A stretch of 64,000 nt of DNA from Amyelois transitella (lineage: Eukaryota; Arthropoda; Insecta; Lepidoptera; Pyralidae), in assembly GCF_032362555.1 (NCBI RefSeq), contig NC_083523.1:4067501-4131500 (forward strand), written 5' to 3'. Numbering within the stretch: the first letter of the stretch is position 1; each line of letters opens with the position of its first letter. A model generated the notes under the pieces. That model made no database searches. It was not told the origin of the DNA and saw only the letters and a program-made list of their open reading frames with translations. The position numbers and the translations under genes were made by a program. This document shows positions 22,026 to 34,726 of this stretch, piece by piece.

Positions 22026-25000
22026 TCTATACATATAATAAAATTGTAGAAAAGTGCTGTCTGTACAATGAAAATAAAAATAAAAAAAATAGCAGGGGTT
22101 GTTGTTATGTCGATGTCGAACCCAAAAACGTAATTAACTTTTTTTTTGTCTGTTTGTCGGTTTGTCTGTTTGTCGGTTTGTCTGTTTGTCTGTTCACGCT
22201 AATCTCAGAAACGGCTGAACCGAGTTGGATGCGGTTTTCACGAATATATTGTGGTATGCTTCAGTTATGCTTTAGTGTTTGTTTCATGTCAATCGGTTCA
22301 TAAATAAAAAAGTTATGTCAAATTAAAGAATCACGTCGAACACTATTCTATGCTTATACATAGGCACCATTAATCTCCGCAACTATTTGACGGATTTGAT
22401 TGAAATTTTGTACCGACATATTTTAGAGCCTGGCGCAACATAAAGACTACTTTTTACCGCGGGAAAACATCCGTTTCCCATGGGAATCGGTAGTATATTG
22501 TTTTTTTAACGCCTGTTCCGGTCAACGAACGACGTCGATCATTGTTACTAGATAGGTAAATTACAATCTATATCTATACATATAATAAAATTGTAGAAAA
22601 GTGCTGTCTGTACATTGAAAATAAAAATAAAAATAATAGCAGGGGTTATTGTTATGTCGATGTCGAACCCAAAAACGTAATTAACTTTTTTTTTGTCTGT
22701 TTGTCGATTTGTCTGTTTGTCGGTTTGTCTGTTTGTCTGTTCACGCTAATCTCAGAAACGGCTGAACCGAGTTGGATGCAATTTTCACGAATATATTGTG
22801 GTATGCTTCAGTTATGCTTTAGTGTTTGTTTCATGTCAATCGGTTCATAAATAAAAAAGTTATGTCAAATTAAAGAATCACGTCGAACACTATTCTATGC
22901 TTATACATAGGCACCATTAATCTCCGCAACTATTTGACGGATTTGGTTGAAATTTTGTACCGACATATTTTAGAGCCTGGCGCAACATAAAGACTACTTT
23001 TTACCGCGGGAAAACATCCGTTTCCCATGGGAATCGGTAGTATATTGTTTTTTTAACGCCTGTTCCGGTCAACGAACGACGTCGATCATTGTTACTAGAT
23101 AGGTAAATTACAATCATTAATAGAATATGTTATAGTTACTTATTACCTTGGAATTGACTGGATTACCATGGGAAAAAAATTAAAAGGGCTCATCTAAATT
23201 CTTTCTACTTAAGTTAGTTTAGGCTGATATCATAAACTATAAGAATAATTTACCGAGGGAAATCATAGTACTCCCATGGGAATGAAAAAACATTGTTCTT
23301 TTACGGCTGAAGGTAGTTTGTAAGCTGTTGGATTTTAAGAATAATGTCGAACAGATTCCTTCCAGTTTCCCGTGGGTCTGAGATGTTATCCCGCGGTAAA
23401 AAGTAACATAAGTGTTGTTATTTCCAAGCCTAAACTAACTGTTTGCCAAATTTCATCCATATCTGTTCAGTAGTTTTTGCGAGAAAGACTAACAAATATG
23501 CGTCTATACAAAGTTTCGCGTTTATATTATTAGTAAGAGTTAATTCTATTACGAATAACTACTTTTTTTCTCTGTTAGTAGAATTTACTGAAACTTTATA
23601 ATAATTTTTATCTATCTATATACATATAATAAAATTGTAGAAAAGTGCTGTCTGTACATTGAAAATAAAAATAAAAAAAATAGCAGGGGTTGTTGTTATG
23701 TCGATGTCGAACCCAAAAACGTAATTAACTTTTTTTTTGTCTGTTTGTCGGTTTGTCTGTTTGTCGGTTTGTCTGTTTGTCTGTTCACGCTAATCTCAGA
23801 AACGGCTGAACCGAGTTGGATGCGGTTTTCACGAATATATTGTGGTATGCTTCAGTTATGCTTTAGTGTTTGTTTCATGTCAATCGGTTCATAAATAAAA
23901 AAGTTATGTCAAATTAAAGAATCACGTCGAACACTATTCTATGCTTATACATAGGCACCATTAATCTCCGCAACTATTTGACGGATTTGATTGAAATTTT
24001 GTACCGACATATTTTAGAGCCTGGCGCAACATAAAGACTACTTTTTACCGCGGGAAAACATCCGTTTCCCATGGGAATCGGTAGTATATTGTTTTTTTTA
24101 ACGCCTGTTCCGGTCAACGAACGACGTCGATCATTGTTACTAGATAGGTAAATTACAATCTATATACATATAATAAAATTGTAGAAAAGTGCTGTCTGTA
24201 CAATGAAAATAAAAATAAAAAAAATAGCAGGGGTTATTGTTATGTCGATGTCGAACCCAAAAACGTAATTAACTTTTTTTTTGTCTGTTTGTCGGTTTGT
24301 CTGTTTGTCGGTTTGTCTGTTTGTCTGTTCACGCTAATCTCAGAAACGGCTGAACCGAGTTGGATGCAATTTTCACGAATATATTGTGGTATGCTTCAGT
24401 TATGCTTTAGTGTTTGTTTCATGTCAATCGGTTCATAAATAAAAAAGTTATGTCAAATTAAAGAATCACGTCGAACACTATTCTATGCTTATACATAGGC
24501 ACCATTAATCTCCGCAACTATTTGACGGATTTGATTGAAATTTTGTACCGACATATTTTAGAGCCTGGCGCAACATAAAGACTACTTTTTACCGCGGGAA
24601 AACATCCGTTTCCCATGGGAATCGGTAGTATATTGTTTTTTTTAACGCCTGTTCCGGTCAACGAACGACGTCGATCATTGTTACTAGATAGGTAAATTAC
24701 AATCTATATACATCTATACATATAATAAAATTGTAGAAAAGTGCTGTCTGTACATTGAAAATAAAAATAAAAAAAATAGCAGGGGTTGTTGTTATGTCGA
24801 TGTCGAACCCAAAAACGTAATTAACTTTTTTTTTGTCTGTTTGTCGGTTTGTCTGTTTGTCGGTTTGTCTGTTTGTCTGTTCACGCTAATCTCAGAAACG
24901 GCTGAACCGAGTTGGATGCGGTTTTCACGAATATATTGTGGTATGCTTCAGTTATGCTTTAGTGTTTGTTTCATGTCAATCGGTTCATAAATAAAAAAGT

Positions 25001-28000
25001 TATGTCAAATTAAAGAATCACGTCGAACACTATTCTATGCTTATACATAGGCACCATTAATCTCCGCAACTATTTGACGGATTTGATTGAAATTTTGTAC
25101 CGACATATTTTAGAGCCTGGCGCAACATAAAGACTACTTTTTACCGCGGGAAAACATCCGTTTCCCATGGGAATCGGTAGTATATTGTTTTTTTTAACGC
25201 CTGTTCCGGTCAACGAACGACGTCGATCATTGTTACTAGATAGGTAAATTACAATCTATATACATATAATAAAATTGTAGAAAAGTGCTGTCTGTACAAT
25301 GAAAATAAAAATAAAAAAAATAGCAGGGGTTATTGTTATGTCGATGTCGAACCCAAAAACGTAATTAACTTTTTTTTTGTCTGTTTGTCGGTTTGTCTGT
25401 TTGTCGGTTTGTCTGTTTGTCTGTTCACGCTAATCTCAGAAACGGCTGAACCGAGTTGGATGCAATTTTCACGAATATATTGTGGTATGCTTCAGTTATG
25501 CTTTAGTGTTTGTTTCATGTCAATCGGTTCATAAATAAAAAAGTTATGTCAAATTAAAGAATCACGTCGAACACTATTCTATGCTTATACATAGGCACCA
25601 TTAATCTCCGCAACTATTTGACGGATTTGATTGAAATTTTGTACCGACATATTTTAGAGCCTGGCGCAACATAAAGACTACTTTTTACCGCGGGAAAACA
25701 TCCGTTTCCCATGGGAATCGGTAGTATATTGTTTTTTTAACGCCTGTTCCGGTCAACGAACGACGTCGATCATTGTTACTAGATAGGTAAATTACAATCA
25801 TTAATAGAATATGTTATAGTTACTTATTACCTTGGAATTGACTGGATTACCATGGGAAAAAAATTAAAAGGGCTCATCTAAATTCTTTCTACTTAAGTTA
25901 GTTTAGGCTGATATCATAAACTATAAGAATAATTTACCGAGGGAAATCATAGTACTCCCATGGGAATGAAAAAACATTGTTCTTTTACGGCTGAAGGTAG
26001 TTTGTAAGCTGTTGAATTTTAAGAATAATGTCGAACAGATTCCTTCCAGTTTCCCGTGGGTCTGAGATGTTATCCCGCGGTAAAAAGTAACATAAGTGTT
26101 GTTATTTCCAAGCCTAAACTAACTGTTTGCCAAATTTCATCCATATCTGTTCAGTAGTTTTTGCGAGAAAGACTAACAAATATGCGTCTATACAAAGTTT
26201 CGCGTTTATATTATTAGTAAGAGTTAATTCTATTACGAATAACTACTTTTTTTCTCTGTTAGTAGAATTTACTGAAACTTTATAATAATTTTTATCTATC
26301 TTCTATATCTATACATATAATAAAATTGTAGAAAAGTGCTGTCTGTACATTGAAAATAAAAATAAAAAAAATAGCAGGGGTTGTTGTTATGTCGATGTCG
26401 AACCCAAAAACGTAATTAACTTTTTTTTTGTCTGTTTGTCGGTTTGTCTGTTTGTCGGTTTGTCTGTTTGTCTGTTCACGCTAATCTCAGAAACGGCTGA
26501 ACCGAGTTGGATGCGGTTTTCACGAATATATTGTGGTATGCTTCAGTTATGCTTTAGTGTTTGTTTCATGTCAATCGGTTCATAAATAAAAAAGTTATGT
26601 CAAATTAAAGAATCACGTCGAACACTATTCTATGCTTATACATAGGCACCATTAATCTCCGCAACTATTTGACGGATTTGATTGAAATTTTGTACCGACA
26701 TATTTTAGAGCCTGGCGCAACATAAAGACTACTTTTTACCGCGGGAAAACATCCGTTTCCCATGGGAATCGGTAGTATATTGTTTTTTTTAACGCCTGTT
26801 CCGGTCAACGAACGACGTCGATCATTGTTACTAGATAGGTAAATTACAATCTATATACATATAATAAAATTGTAGAAAAGTGCTGTCTGTACAATGAAAA
26901 TAAAAATAAAAAAAATAGCAGGGGTTATTGTTATGTCGATGTCGAACCCAAAAACGTAATTAACTTTTTTTTTGTCTGTTTGTCGGTTTGTCTGTTTGTC
27001 GGTTTGTCTGTTTGTCTGTTCACGCTAATCTCAGAAACGGCTGAACCGAGTTGGATGCAATTTTCACGAATATATTGTGGTATGCTTCAGTTATGCTTTA
27101 GTGTTTGTTTCATGTCAATCGGTTCATAAATAAAAAAGTTATGTCAAATTAAAGAATCACGTCGAACACTATTCTATGCTTATACATAGGCACCATTAAT
27201 CTCCGCAACTATTTGACGGATTTGATTGAAATTTTGTACCGACATATTTTAGAGCCTGGCGCAACATAAAGACTACTTTTTACCGCGGGAAAACATCCGT
27301 TTCCCATGGGAATCGGTAGTATATTGTTTTTTTTAACGCCTGTTCCGGTCAACGAACGACGTCGATCATTGTTACTAGATAGGTAAATTACAATCTATAC
27401 ATATAATAAAATTGTAGAAAAGTGCTGTCTGTACATTGAAAATAAAAATAAAAAAAATAGCAGGCGTTATTGTTATGTCGATGTCGAACCCAAAAACGTA
27501 ATTAACTTTTTTTTTGTCTGTTTGTCGGTTTGTCTGTTTGTCGGTTTGTCTGTTTGTCTGTTCACGCTAATCTCAGAAACGGCTGAACCGAGTTGGATGC
27601 AATTTTCACGAATATATTGTGGTATGCTTCAGTTATGCTTTAGTGTTTGTTTCATGTCAATCGGTTCATAAATAAAAAAGTTATGTCAAATTAAAGAATC
27701 ACGTCGAACACTATTCTATGCTTATACATAGGCACCATTAATCTCCGCAACTATTTGACGGATTTGGTTGAAATTTTGTACCGACATATTTTAGAGCCTG
27801 GCGCAACATAAAGACTACTTTTTACCGCGGGAAAACATCCGTTTCCCATGGGAATCGGTAGTATATTGTTTTTTTAACGCCTGTTCCGGTCAACGAACGA
27901 CGTCGATCATTGTTACTAGATAGGTAAATTACAATCATTAATAGAATATGTTATAGTTACTTATTACCTTGGAATTGACTGGATTACCATGGGAAAAAAA

Positions 28001-30048
28001 TTAAAAGGGCTCATCTAAATTCTTTCTACTTAAGTTAGTTTAGGCTGATATCATAAACTATAAGAATAATTTACCGAGGGAAATCATAGTACTCCCATGG
28101 GAATGAAAAAACATTGTTCTTTTACGGCTGAAGGTAGATTGTAAGCTGTTGGATTTTAAGAATAATGTCGAACAGATTCCTTCCAGTTTCCCGTGGGTCT
28201 GAGATGTTATCCCGCGGTAAAAAGTAACATAAGTGTTGTTATTTCCAAGCCTAAACTAACTGTTTGCCAAATTTCATCCATATCTGTTCAGTAGTTTTTG
28301 CGAGAAAGACTAACAAATATGCGTCTATACAAAGTTTCGCGTTTATATTATTAGTAAGAGTTAATTCTATTACGAATAACTACTTTTTTTCTCTGTTAGT
28401 AGAATTTACTGAAACTTTATAATAATTTTTATCTATCTATACATATAATAAAATTGTAGAAAAGTGCTGTCTGTACATTGAAAATAAAAATAAAAAAAAT
28501 AGCAGGGGTTGTTGTTATGTCGATGTCGAACCCAAAAACGTAATTAACTTTTTTTTTGTCTGTTTGTCGGTTTGTCTGTTTGTCGGTTTGTCTGTTTGTC
28601 TGTTCACGCTAATCTCAGAAACGGCTGAACCGAGTTGGATGCGGTTTTCACGAATATATTGTGGTATGCTTCAGTTATGCTTTAGTGTTTGTTTCATGTC
28701 AATCGGTTCATAAATAAAAAAGTTATGTCAAATTAAAGAATCACGTCGAACACTATTCTATGCTTATACATAGGCACCATTAATCTCCGCAACTATTTGA
28801 CGGATTTGATTGAAATTTTGTACCGACATATTTTAGAGCCTGGCGCAACATAAAGACTACTTTTTACCGCGGGAAAACATCCGTTTCCCATGGGAATCGG
28901 TAGTATATTGTTTTTTTTAACGCCTGTTCCGGTCAACGAACGACGTCGATCATTGTTACTAGATAGGTAAATTACAATCTATATACATATAATAAAATTG
29001 TAGAAAAGTGCTGTCTGTACAATGAAAATAAAAATAAAAAAAATAGCAGGGGTTATTGTTATGTCGATGTCGAACCCAAAAACGTAATTAACTTTTTTTT
29101 TGTCTGTTTGTCGGTTTGTCTGTTTGTCGGTTTGTCTGTTTGTCTGTTCACGCTAATCTCAGAAACGGCTGAACCGAGTTGGATGCAATTTTCACGAATA
29201 TATTGTGGTATGCTTCAGTTATGCTTTAGTGTTTGTTTCATGTCAATCGGTTCATAAATAAAAAAGTTATGTCAAATTAAAGAATCACGTCGAACACTAT
29301 TCTATGCTTATACATAGGCACCATTAATCTCCGCAACTATTTGACGGATTTGATTGAAATTTTGTACCGACATATTTTAGAGCCTGGCGCAACATAAAGA
29401 CTACTTTTTACCGCGGGAAAACATCCGTTTCCCATGGGAATCGGTAGTATATTGTTTTTTTTAACGCCTGTTCCGGTCAACGAACGACGTCGATCATTGT
29501 TACTAGATAGGTAAATTACAATCTATACATATAATAAAATTGTAGAAAAGTGCTGTCTGTACATTGAAAATAAAAATAAAAAAAATAGCAGGGGTTATTG
29601 TTATGTCGATGTCGAACCCAAAAACGTAATTAACTTTTTTTTTGTCTGTTTGTCGGTTTGTCTGTTTGTCTGTTCACGCTAATCTCAGAAACGGCTGAAC
29701 CGAGTTGGATGCAATTTTCACGAATATATTGTGGTATGCTTCAGTTATGCTTTAGTGTTTGTTTCATGTCAATCGGTTCATAAATAAAAAAGTTATGTCA
29801 AATTAAAGAATCACGTCGAACACTATTCTATGCTTATACATAGGCACCATTAATCTCCGCAACTATTTGACGGATTTGGTTGAAATTTTGTACCGACATA
29901 TTTTAGAGCCTGGCGCAACATAAAGACTACTTTTTACCGCGGGAAAACATCCGTTTCCCATGGGAATCGGTAGTATATTGTTTTTTTAACGCCTGTTCCG
30001 GTCAACGAACGACGTCGATCATTGTTACTAGATAGGTAAATTACAATC
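22026..30048 (+). repeat. Unit A, twelve copies of about 545 bp
   Basis: Approximate copies: 22026-22568, 22573-23115, 23615-24160, 24159-24704, 24713-25256, 25255-25799, 26308-26851, 26850-27395, 27394-27936, 28436-28979, 28978-29523, 29522-30048. Each has a Helitron-like 5' terminus and a TTTGTCTGTTTGTCGG minisatellite (one subrepeat shorter in the last copy). Each also has a CTCAGAAACGGCTGAACCGA block and a palindromic TTCCCATGGGAA near the end, and finishes ATAGGTAAATTACAATC. Some neighbours overlap by the shared TC dinucleotide. Confidence 0.93.
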
Positions 30049-30544
30049 ATTAATAGAATATGTTATAGTTACTTATTACCTTGGAATTGACTGGATTACC
30101 ATGGGAAAAAAATTAAAAGGGCTCATCTAAATTCTTTCTACTTAAGTTAGTTTAGGCTGATATCATAAACTATAAGAATAATTTACCGAGGGAAATCATA
30201 GTACTCCCATGGGAATGAAAAAACATTGTTCTTTTACGGCTGAAGGTAGTTTGTAAGCTGTTGGATTTTAAGAATAATGTCGAACAGATTCCTTCCAGTT
30301 TCCCGTGGGTCTGAGATGTTATCCCGCGGTAAAAAGTAACATAAGTGTTGTTATTTCCAAGCCTAAACTAACTGTTTGCCAAATTTCATCCATATCTGTT
30401 CAGTAGTTTTTGCGAGAAAGACTAACAAATATGCGTCTATACAAAGTTTCGCGTTTATATTATTAGTAAGAGTTAATTCTATTACGAATAACTACTTTTT
30501 TTCTCTGTTAGTAGAATTTACTGAAACTTTATAATAATTTTTAT
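23116..30544 (+). repeat. Unit B, four copies of about 500 bp
   Basis: Copies at about 23116-23614, 25800-26307, 27937-28435 and 30049-30544, each directly after an A unit. B starts ATTAATAGAATATGTTATAG, contains ACTCCCATGGGAATG, and ends with GTTCAGTAGTTTTTGCGAGAAAG, CGTCTATACAAAG and TATATTATTAGTAAGAG. That end is the reverse complement of a typical lepidopteran Helitron 5' region, so B carries a Helitron half in antisense relative to A. Confidence 0.85.
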
Positions 30545-30819
30545 TTATAATAAATATCTTTATAGAGAAGTTAAATAAAAATTATCGGTTTAGGAATCGC
30601 GGTTCAGCTTAGGATGGACGTTTGTCGGTTGCATACGACGACTGCGCGCGCGGGTAGGTATATAAAGCGCGCCGAGAACCGCGCCGCGCCATTAAAGTAG
30701 GTTTTTTAGCTACCCAAAATGACTGTGATTATGATCCAAAATAAAAATAAGTATATATTTAAAAAAAAACGCTGCTCATAGTCACTATTCCACGCGAACG
30801 AAGTCGCGGGCACAGCTAG
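30545..30819 (+). other. Unique 3' tail of the Helitron array
   Basis: The only non-repeated part of the element. It contains a GC-rich island at about 30640-30700 with TATATAAA embedded between GCGCGCGCGGG and CGCGCCGAGAACCGCG, then the hairpin and CTAG terminus. The island differs sharply from its AT-rich surroundings and could be captured promoter DNA. Confidence 0.6.
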
Positions 30820-33800
30820 TATAAAAATAAAAAAGCAATAGGACCTTGTCTATCATGAATACAAACTAGTCAAGTTTTTACAAGAAACTACTCCCATCTG
30901 ACCTGTGCATTCTTTGCATGCATATTAGATCGTTTGTTGTCCAAAATTGACTATTTTGCCAAAAAATATTCGCCTTCTCATAAACTGAGTTTACCATTAC
31001 ACCAAGTTAAGCGTTATCTCAGGATGGGTGCGCAATAAAGTGGAAAGTTGGAGTTTCGGCCGAATCTAACTGTACTTTGAAAATATTGTCCTTCCCGAGT
31101 CCTGAGTCGTATCTGATTAGACGGTCTTTGGTACCATCTGCAGATATTCATAAACTAGCTGTTTTAGTACCTAAGTTTAACATAAACTGGCTTATACTGC
31201 AAAAAGTACATACGAGTAAGTAACCAATTTAAACTTCTAAAGTCAGGAAAAATGAAATTTTTCCTTTTTTTCTTTTTAGGCTTAATATTTAACTTTAAGT
31301 TAACGCAATAAACCGATTATAAAATGGTTAAAACCTGTTTAAATGTACATACACTTCGTAATGAGCATTCAATTTAAATTCTCTTTGCAATGTGCACGCA
31401 GTTTATCAGAAATTAAAATACATTTTGTGCGGTCCTTATATTGAAGGTATAATGAATACAAACGGAATAAGTAACTTTGTAGATTGCAAAGTCAAAAACT
31501 GCATTATTTATGATGATGTTTCGAAATCTTGATGCATGTCAAGGAAGGAAAAACCTTGAATTGATAGCCTCATGCTTTCTTCCGTTGACTGTTCTTTTAT
31601 AAGACCATCTTCAGCTGTCCCTGTGAGACAAATAACAGTCGTCCTAATTTATATTTTATAGAATTCTAGCTGGCCACATTTTCAGTTAACATATAGTAAG
31701 TGCGTTCGTACATTTTTAGTATGCAATGAAGAGTTATTTGTTTTTTCATAAACATTGCAGTGAGTGTGCAATACGATACTAATAAAAAGAAATAATAAGA
31801 GTAAAAAGTGGCGTAGCAACGCTCCATAAATATCGTAGCTCGCAGCGTAGATCTGCTACGAGTTACAATGACAATGCTACGAGCTACGCATTAGCGTTGA
31901 CATTATCGAAACAATGAACTGAAAATATTATGCCGTAATATTTATGTTACTAGCTACTACGTAAGTGTAATTTAATTTAATAACAAATAAAGGCATCGGT
32001 TATCCTACGGCAACTACCAACCACTTTTCTGAACTACATAAAATAATTACATTGCTGAAACAAAAAGTCTTGCTCATAAGCGGATTCTGGGCTCTTCTTC
32101 AAGCAGGTGTGGACGCAACCGGGTCTCAATCCAGGAGGAATGAGGACGATGATGTGAAGTACAAAGTAACTGGGTGGTTTACTGCGAAGTAGGTAGACTT
32201 ACCTTTCTCAATGGCAAAAGCACTTACACCACTACTAGAGCATTAAATATTCCCGAAGCGAACTTAAAGCGGATGACAATGTAGTAGAAAGTAGGTGAAA
32301 ATCGTATACCACATTATACTCCCAGGTCCCAGCATATACTATAGTGTCTGAAAATGCATTCATATTTTTAAACGAGCTTCTTCCTATGTTACTCCTGATG
32401 TTGTCCGTCTCTGTGCCAAATATCATCAAAATCGGTCAAGTAGTTTTTTATTTATGTGTTACAAAAAAAATAGAAATCTTTTCTCCTTCTCGCTCCTGGC
32501 GTTAACCCGGTTTCATCCTCACCTCTCAGGAGAAGACCGCGGGGCTGCGCCTTTTGACCATAATACTGGATTGAGTAGGATAGGTCAGGTTTTTACACAA
32601 ATATGCATGTATAGAAATAAACGCAAAATTTTTCACTCTCTGACTTAACCCAAACTTTTAATATAAAATCTACAAATGGATCATGTTATTAGCATAAAAT
32701 AAAACCATTTACCGAAATAATTTAATTGCTCTTTTAACATGTGCGATTAAATGATCAATTTAAAATTTCAATTGCATGACACCACACCAATTAATTATTA
32801 TTCAGAGAGTTCATTATTACTGGAACGGCCCATATCTGTATAACGACGGCGTCCATTTTCATTGAGTTTCAATCGTTGGTAATTAACAGCGTTCATTTAA
32901 ATAAAACTAAACGAGCGGTGACAAACTGCTGACTGAAAGAGGAGCGAGAGAAAATAACTTTATGAAGTTGTCTCTGGCTCGGGGCCCGCTCCCGTGGGAA
33001 GTTCACGAAGTCATGTCTGTACCAAATTTGTCCATCATACCAAATTCGTCACAAACAGCGATACAAACCTTGTTATAATATTTGTATGGCTGGGTGCTAA
33101 GCTTTTACAGGAATATCTGATTAGTAATTTTGATTTGACTAAGTTTGCCTAATTATAAGACAATACTTATTAAGCCTTTTTTTTTAATAACTGAGCTCAT
33201 ATTACCGTAGATAAAAAAAATTTTATAATAAATAACTCATTAAATTTCCCAGAGAAAACAAACAAAAGTAGAAAATGCGAAGAAGTGAATAAATGAATTT
33301 ATTCTACTATTGTTTTACTCCACGAGAGAAAAGGCTCTCAAAGATTGCCAGCAAATGGACCCGTTTCTAGTAAACTGTTTATAGAGATAACTCGCATCAT
33401 CGATTCAAAAGGAATTGCTACGAGGAGGTAGTGCATTTGTTCAGAGCTCCTATGCTGGTAAAGGTGTGTTCTAACTGCTCCTGATATATAAATACTTACA
33501 TCGGATAATTCGCACGGATGAACTGCCTCAAAGATACTCGTAGTTTAAGACTTTCGTTTTGAGTCAACTCAAGATTACTTATCGTCGTGCCAGAAGTATT
33601 AGTCGCGGTGGTAACCTCACCTCTCTGAAGAGTGGCTTGAGTTGCCTGAATGTGCAAGTTTCCTCGCGATATTTTCCTTAAGTAAGAGAATTTTTTTTAT
33701 AAATATGATATTCAATTAACTTTTTCCTAAAGAGAAAATTTAATGACCCCAAGGACAAGATGATATGAATAAGATTATGAAGACTTAAGGACAAATAACA

Positions 33801-34465
33801 AACTAAATATCCAACTCAGCCAAAATAAAATAACCTTAATGCAGTTAATAAGCGGCTATAGTTATATACCTATTTCTTTTATGGTCACCTAAAGCGGAAA
33901 ATATTCCCGATATTTTGTTTACAATGCTCCCAGAAGTAAATTATAATTGAGAGTATTAAACCATTAGGTAGTGATTTGATTGTCAGAAATTCGTTTTGTA
34001 TTTACTGTAGTTAAAGCCTTAAAGTTACCTTCAATGGAAACTTACCTTAATGCGCTTTATAATAAAACTTATCCACAAAAGTGAACCAGTGGATATCACT
34101 ATATTTTCATAAGTAAAATCACGTGAAATCTTTTATGTATAAGTCCACTTTCCATTTCTGTATTCTGATAAATAGATAATAACTTTGATTGAAATTAATA
34201 TGTTCTGTTCGTATGTCATACTTTTGCGTAATCGCGTATAATATTCATTGGTAAAGCAATCTGTCAGTTTGACGTTACGTTTAACTAGGAGATATTTTTC
34301 CTGGCGCTTCATCATGGAGAGAAACCTGGAGTAGCCCATGACTGCGATTCTGGATTGGGTCAATCCAGTTTTTACACAATACAACTCCCGTCTGACCTCC
34401 ACAACCTCTGCGTTCACACATCATGTCACATGTTTACTTGCCTGCACATGCAGTAAAAACTTACA
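30820..34465. other. Intergenic, no gene seen
   Basis: AT-rich. A piece of the 6048-type repeat lies at about 32495-32605 and another at 34270-34430. A cluster of CTACGAG/CTCGTAG inverted words is at 31826-31895. No gene is supported. Confidence 0.4.
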
Positions 34466-34726
34466 TCTATACTAATATTATAAAGCTGAAGGGTTTGTTT
34501 GTTTGAACGCGCTAATCTCAGGAAGTACTGGTTCGATTTTAAATTTTTTGCGTTGAATAGACGATTATCGAGTAAGGCTTTAGGCTATATAACATCACGC
34601 TGCAACTATAAGGAGCAAAGAAATAATGGAATATATGAAAATAACGGGGAAAATTATTCATCCCTTAGGGCTTCAGTGATGCCAAAAACAACTATTCCAC
34701 GCGGAAGAAGTCGCGGGCACAGCTAG
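34466..34726 (+). mobile_element. Short non-autonomous Helitron, 261 bp
   Basis: Begins TCTATACTAATATTATAAAG after A and ends CCACGCGGAAGAAGTCGCGG-GCACAG-CTAG before T. The hairpin arms CCACGCG/CGCGG are just inside the terminus. A related copy lies in reverse at 49609-49877. No coding capacity. Confidence 0.9.

Larger units (their letters stand above)
22026..30819 (+). mobile_element. Giant Helitron-bounded higher-order tandem array
   Basis: The outer ends obey Helitron rules: A|TCTATACATATAATAAAA at 22026 and a hairpin-like CCACGCGAACGAAGTCGCGG, then CAGCTAG|T at 30819. Between them are twelve copies of unit A (~545 bp, each beginning with the same TCTATAyACATATAATAAAA terminus) and four copies of unit B (~500 bp), ordered A2 B A4 B A3 B A3 B, then a single unique tail (30545-30819). 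Copies look nearly identical by eye. No Rep/helicase open frame exists, so it is non-autonomous. It might be a transposed block or one Helitron whose 5' portion amplified in place. Read-through assembly error cannot be excluded. Confidence 0.8.

Noticed and set aside
22026..30544. CRISPR-like or satellite-only interpretation of the direct repeats
   Set aside because: Units are about 545 bp with no spacer structure, in a eukaryote; the outer Helitron termini explain the borders better than a plain satellite.
32454..32648. 64-residue + strand frame
   Set aside because: Falls in a copy of the 6048-type interspersed repeat.
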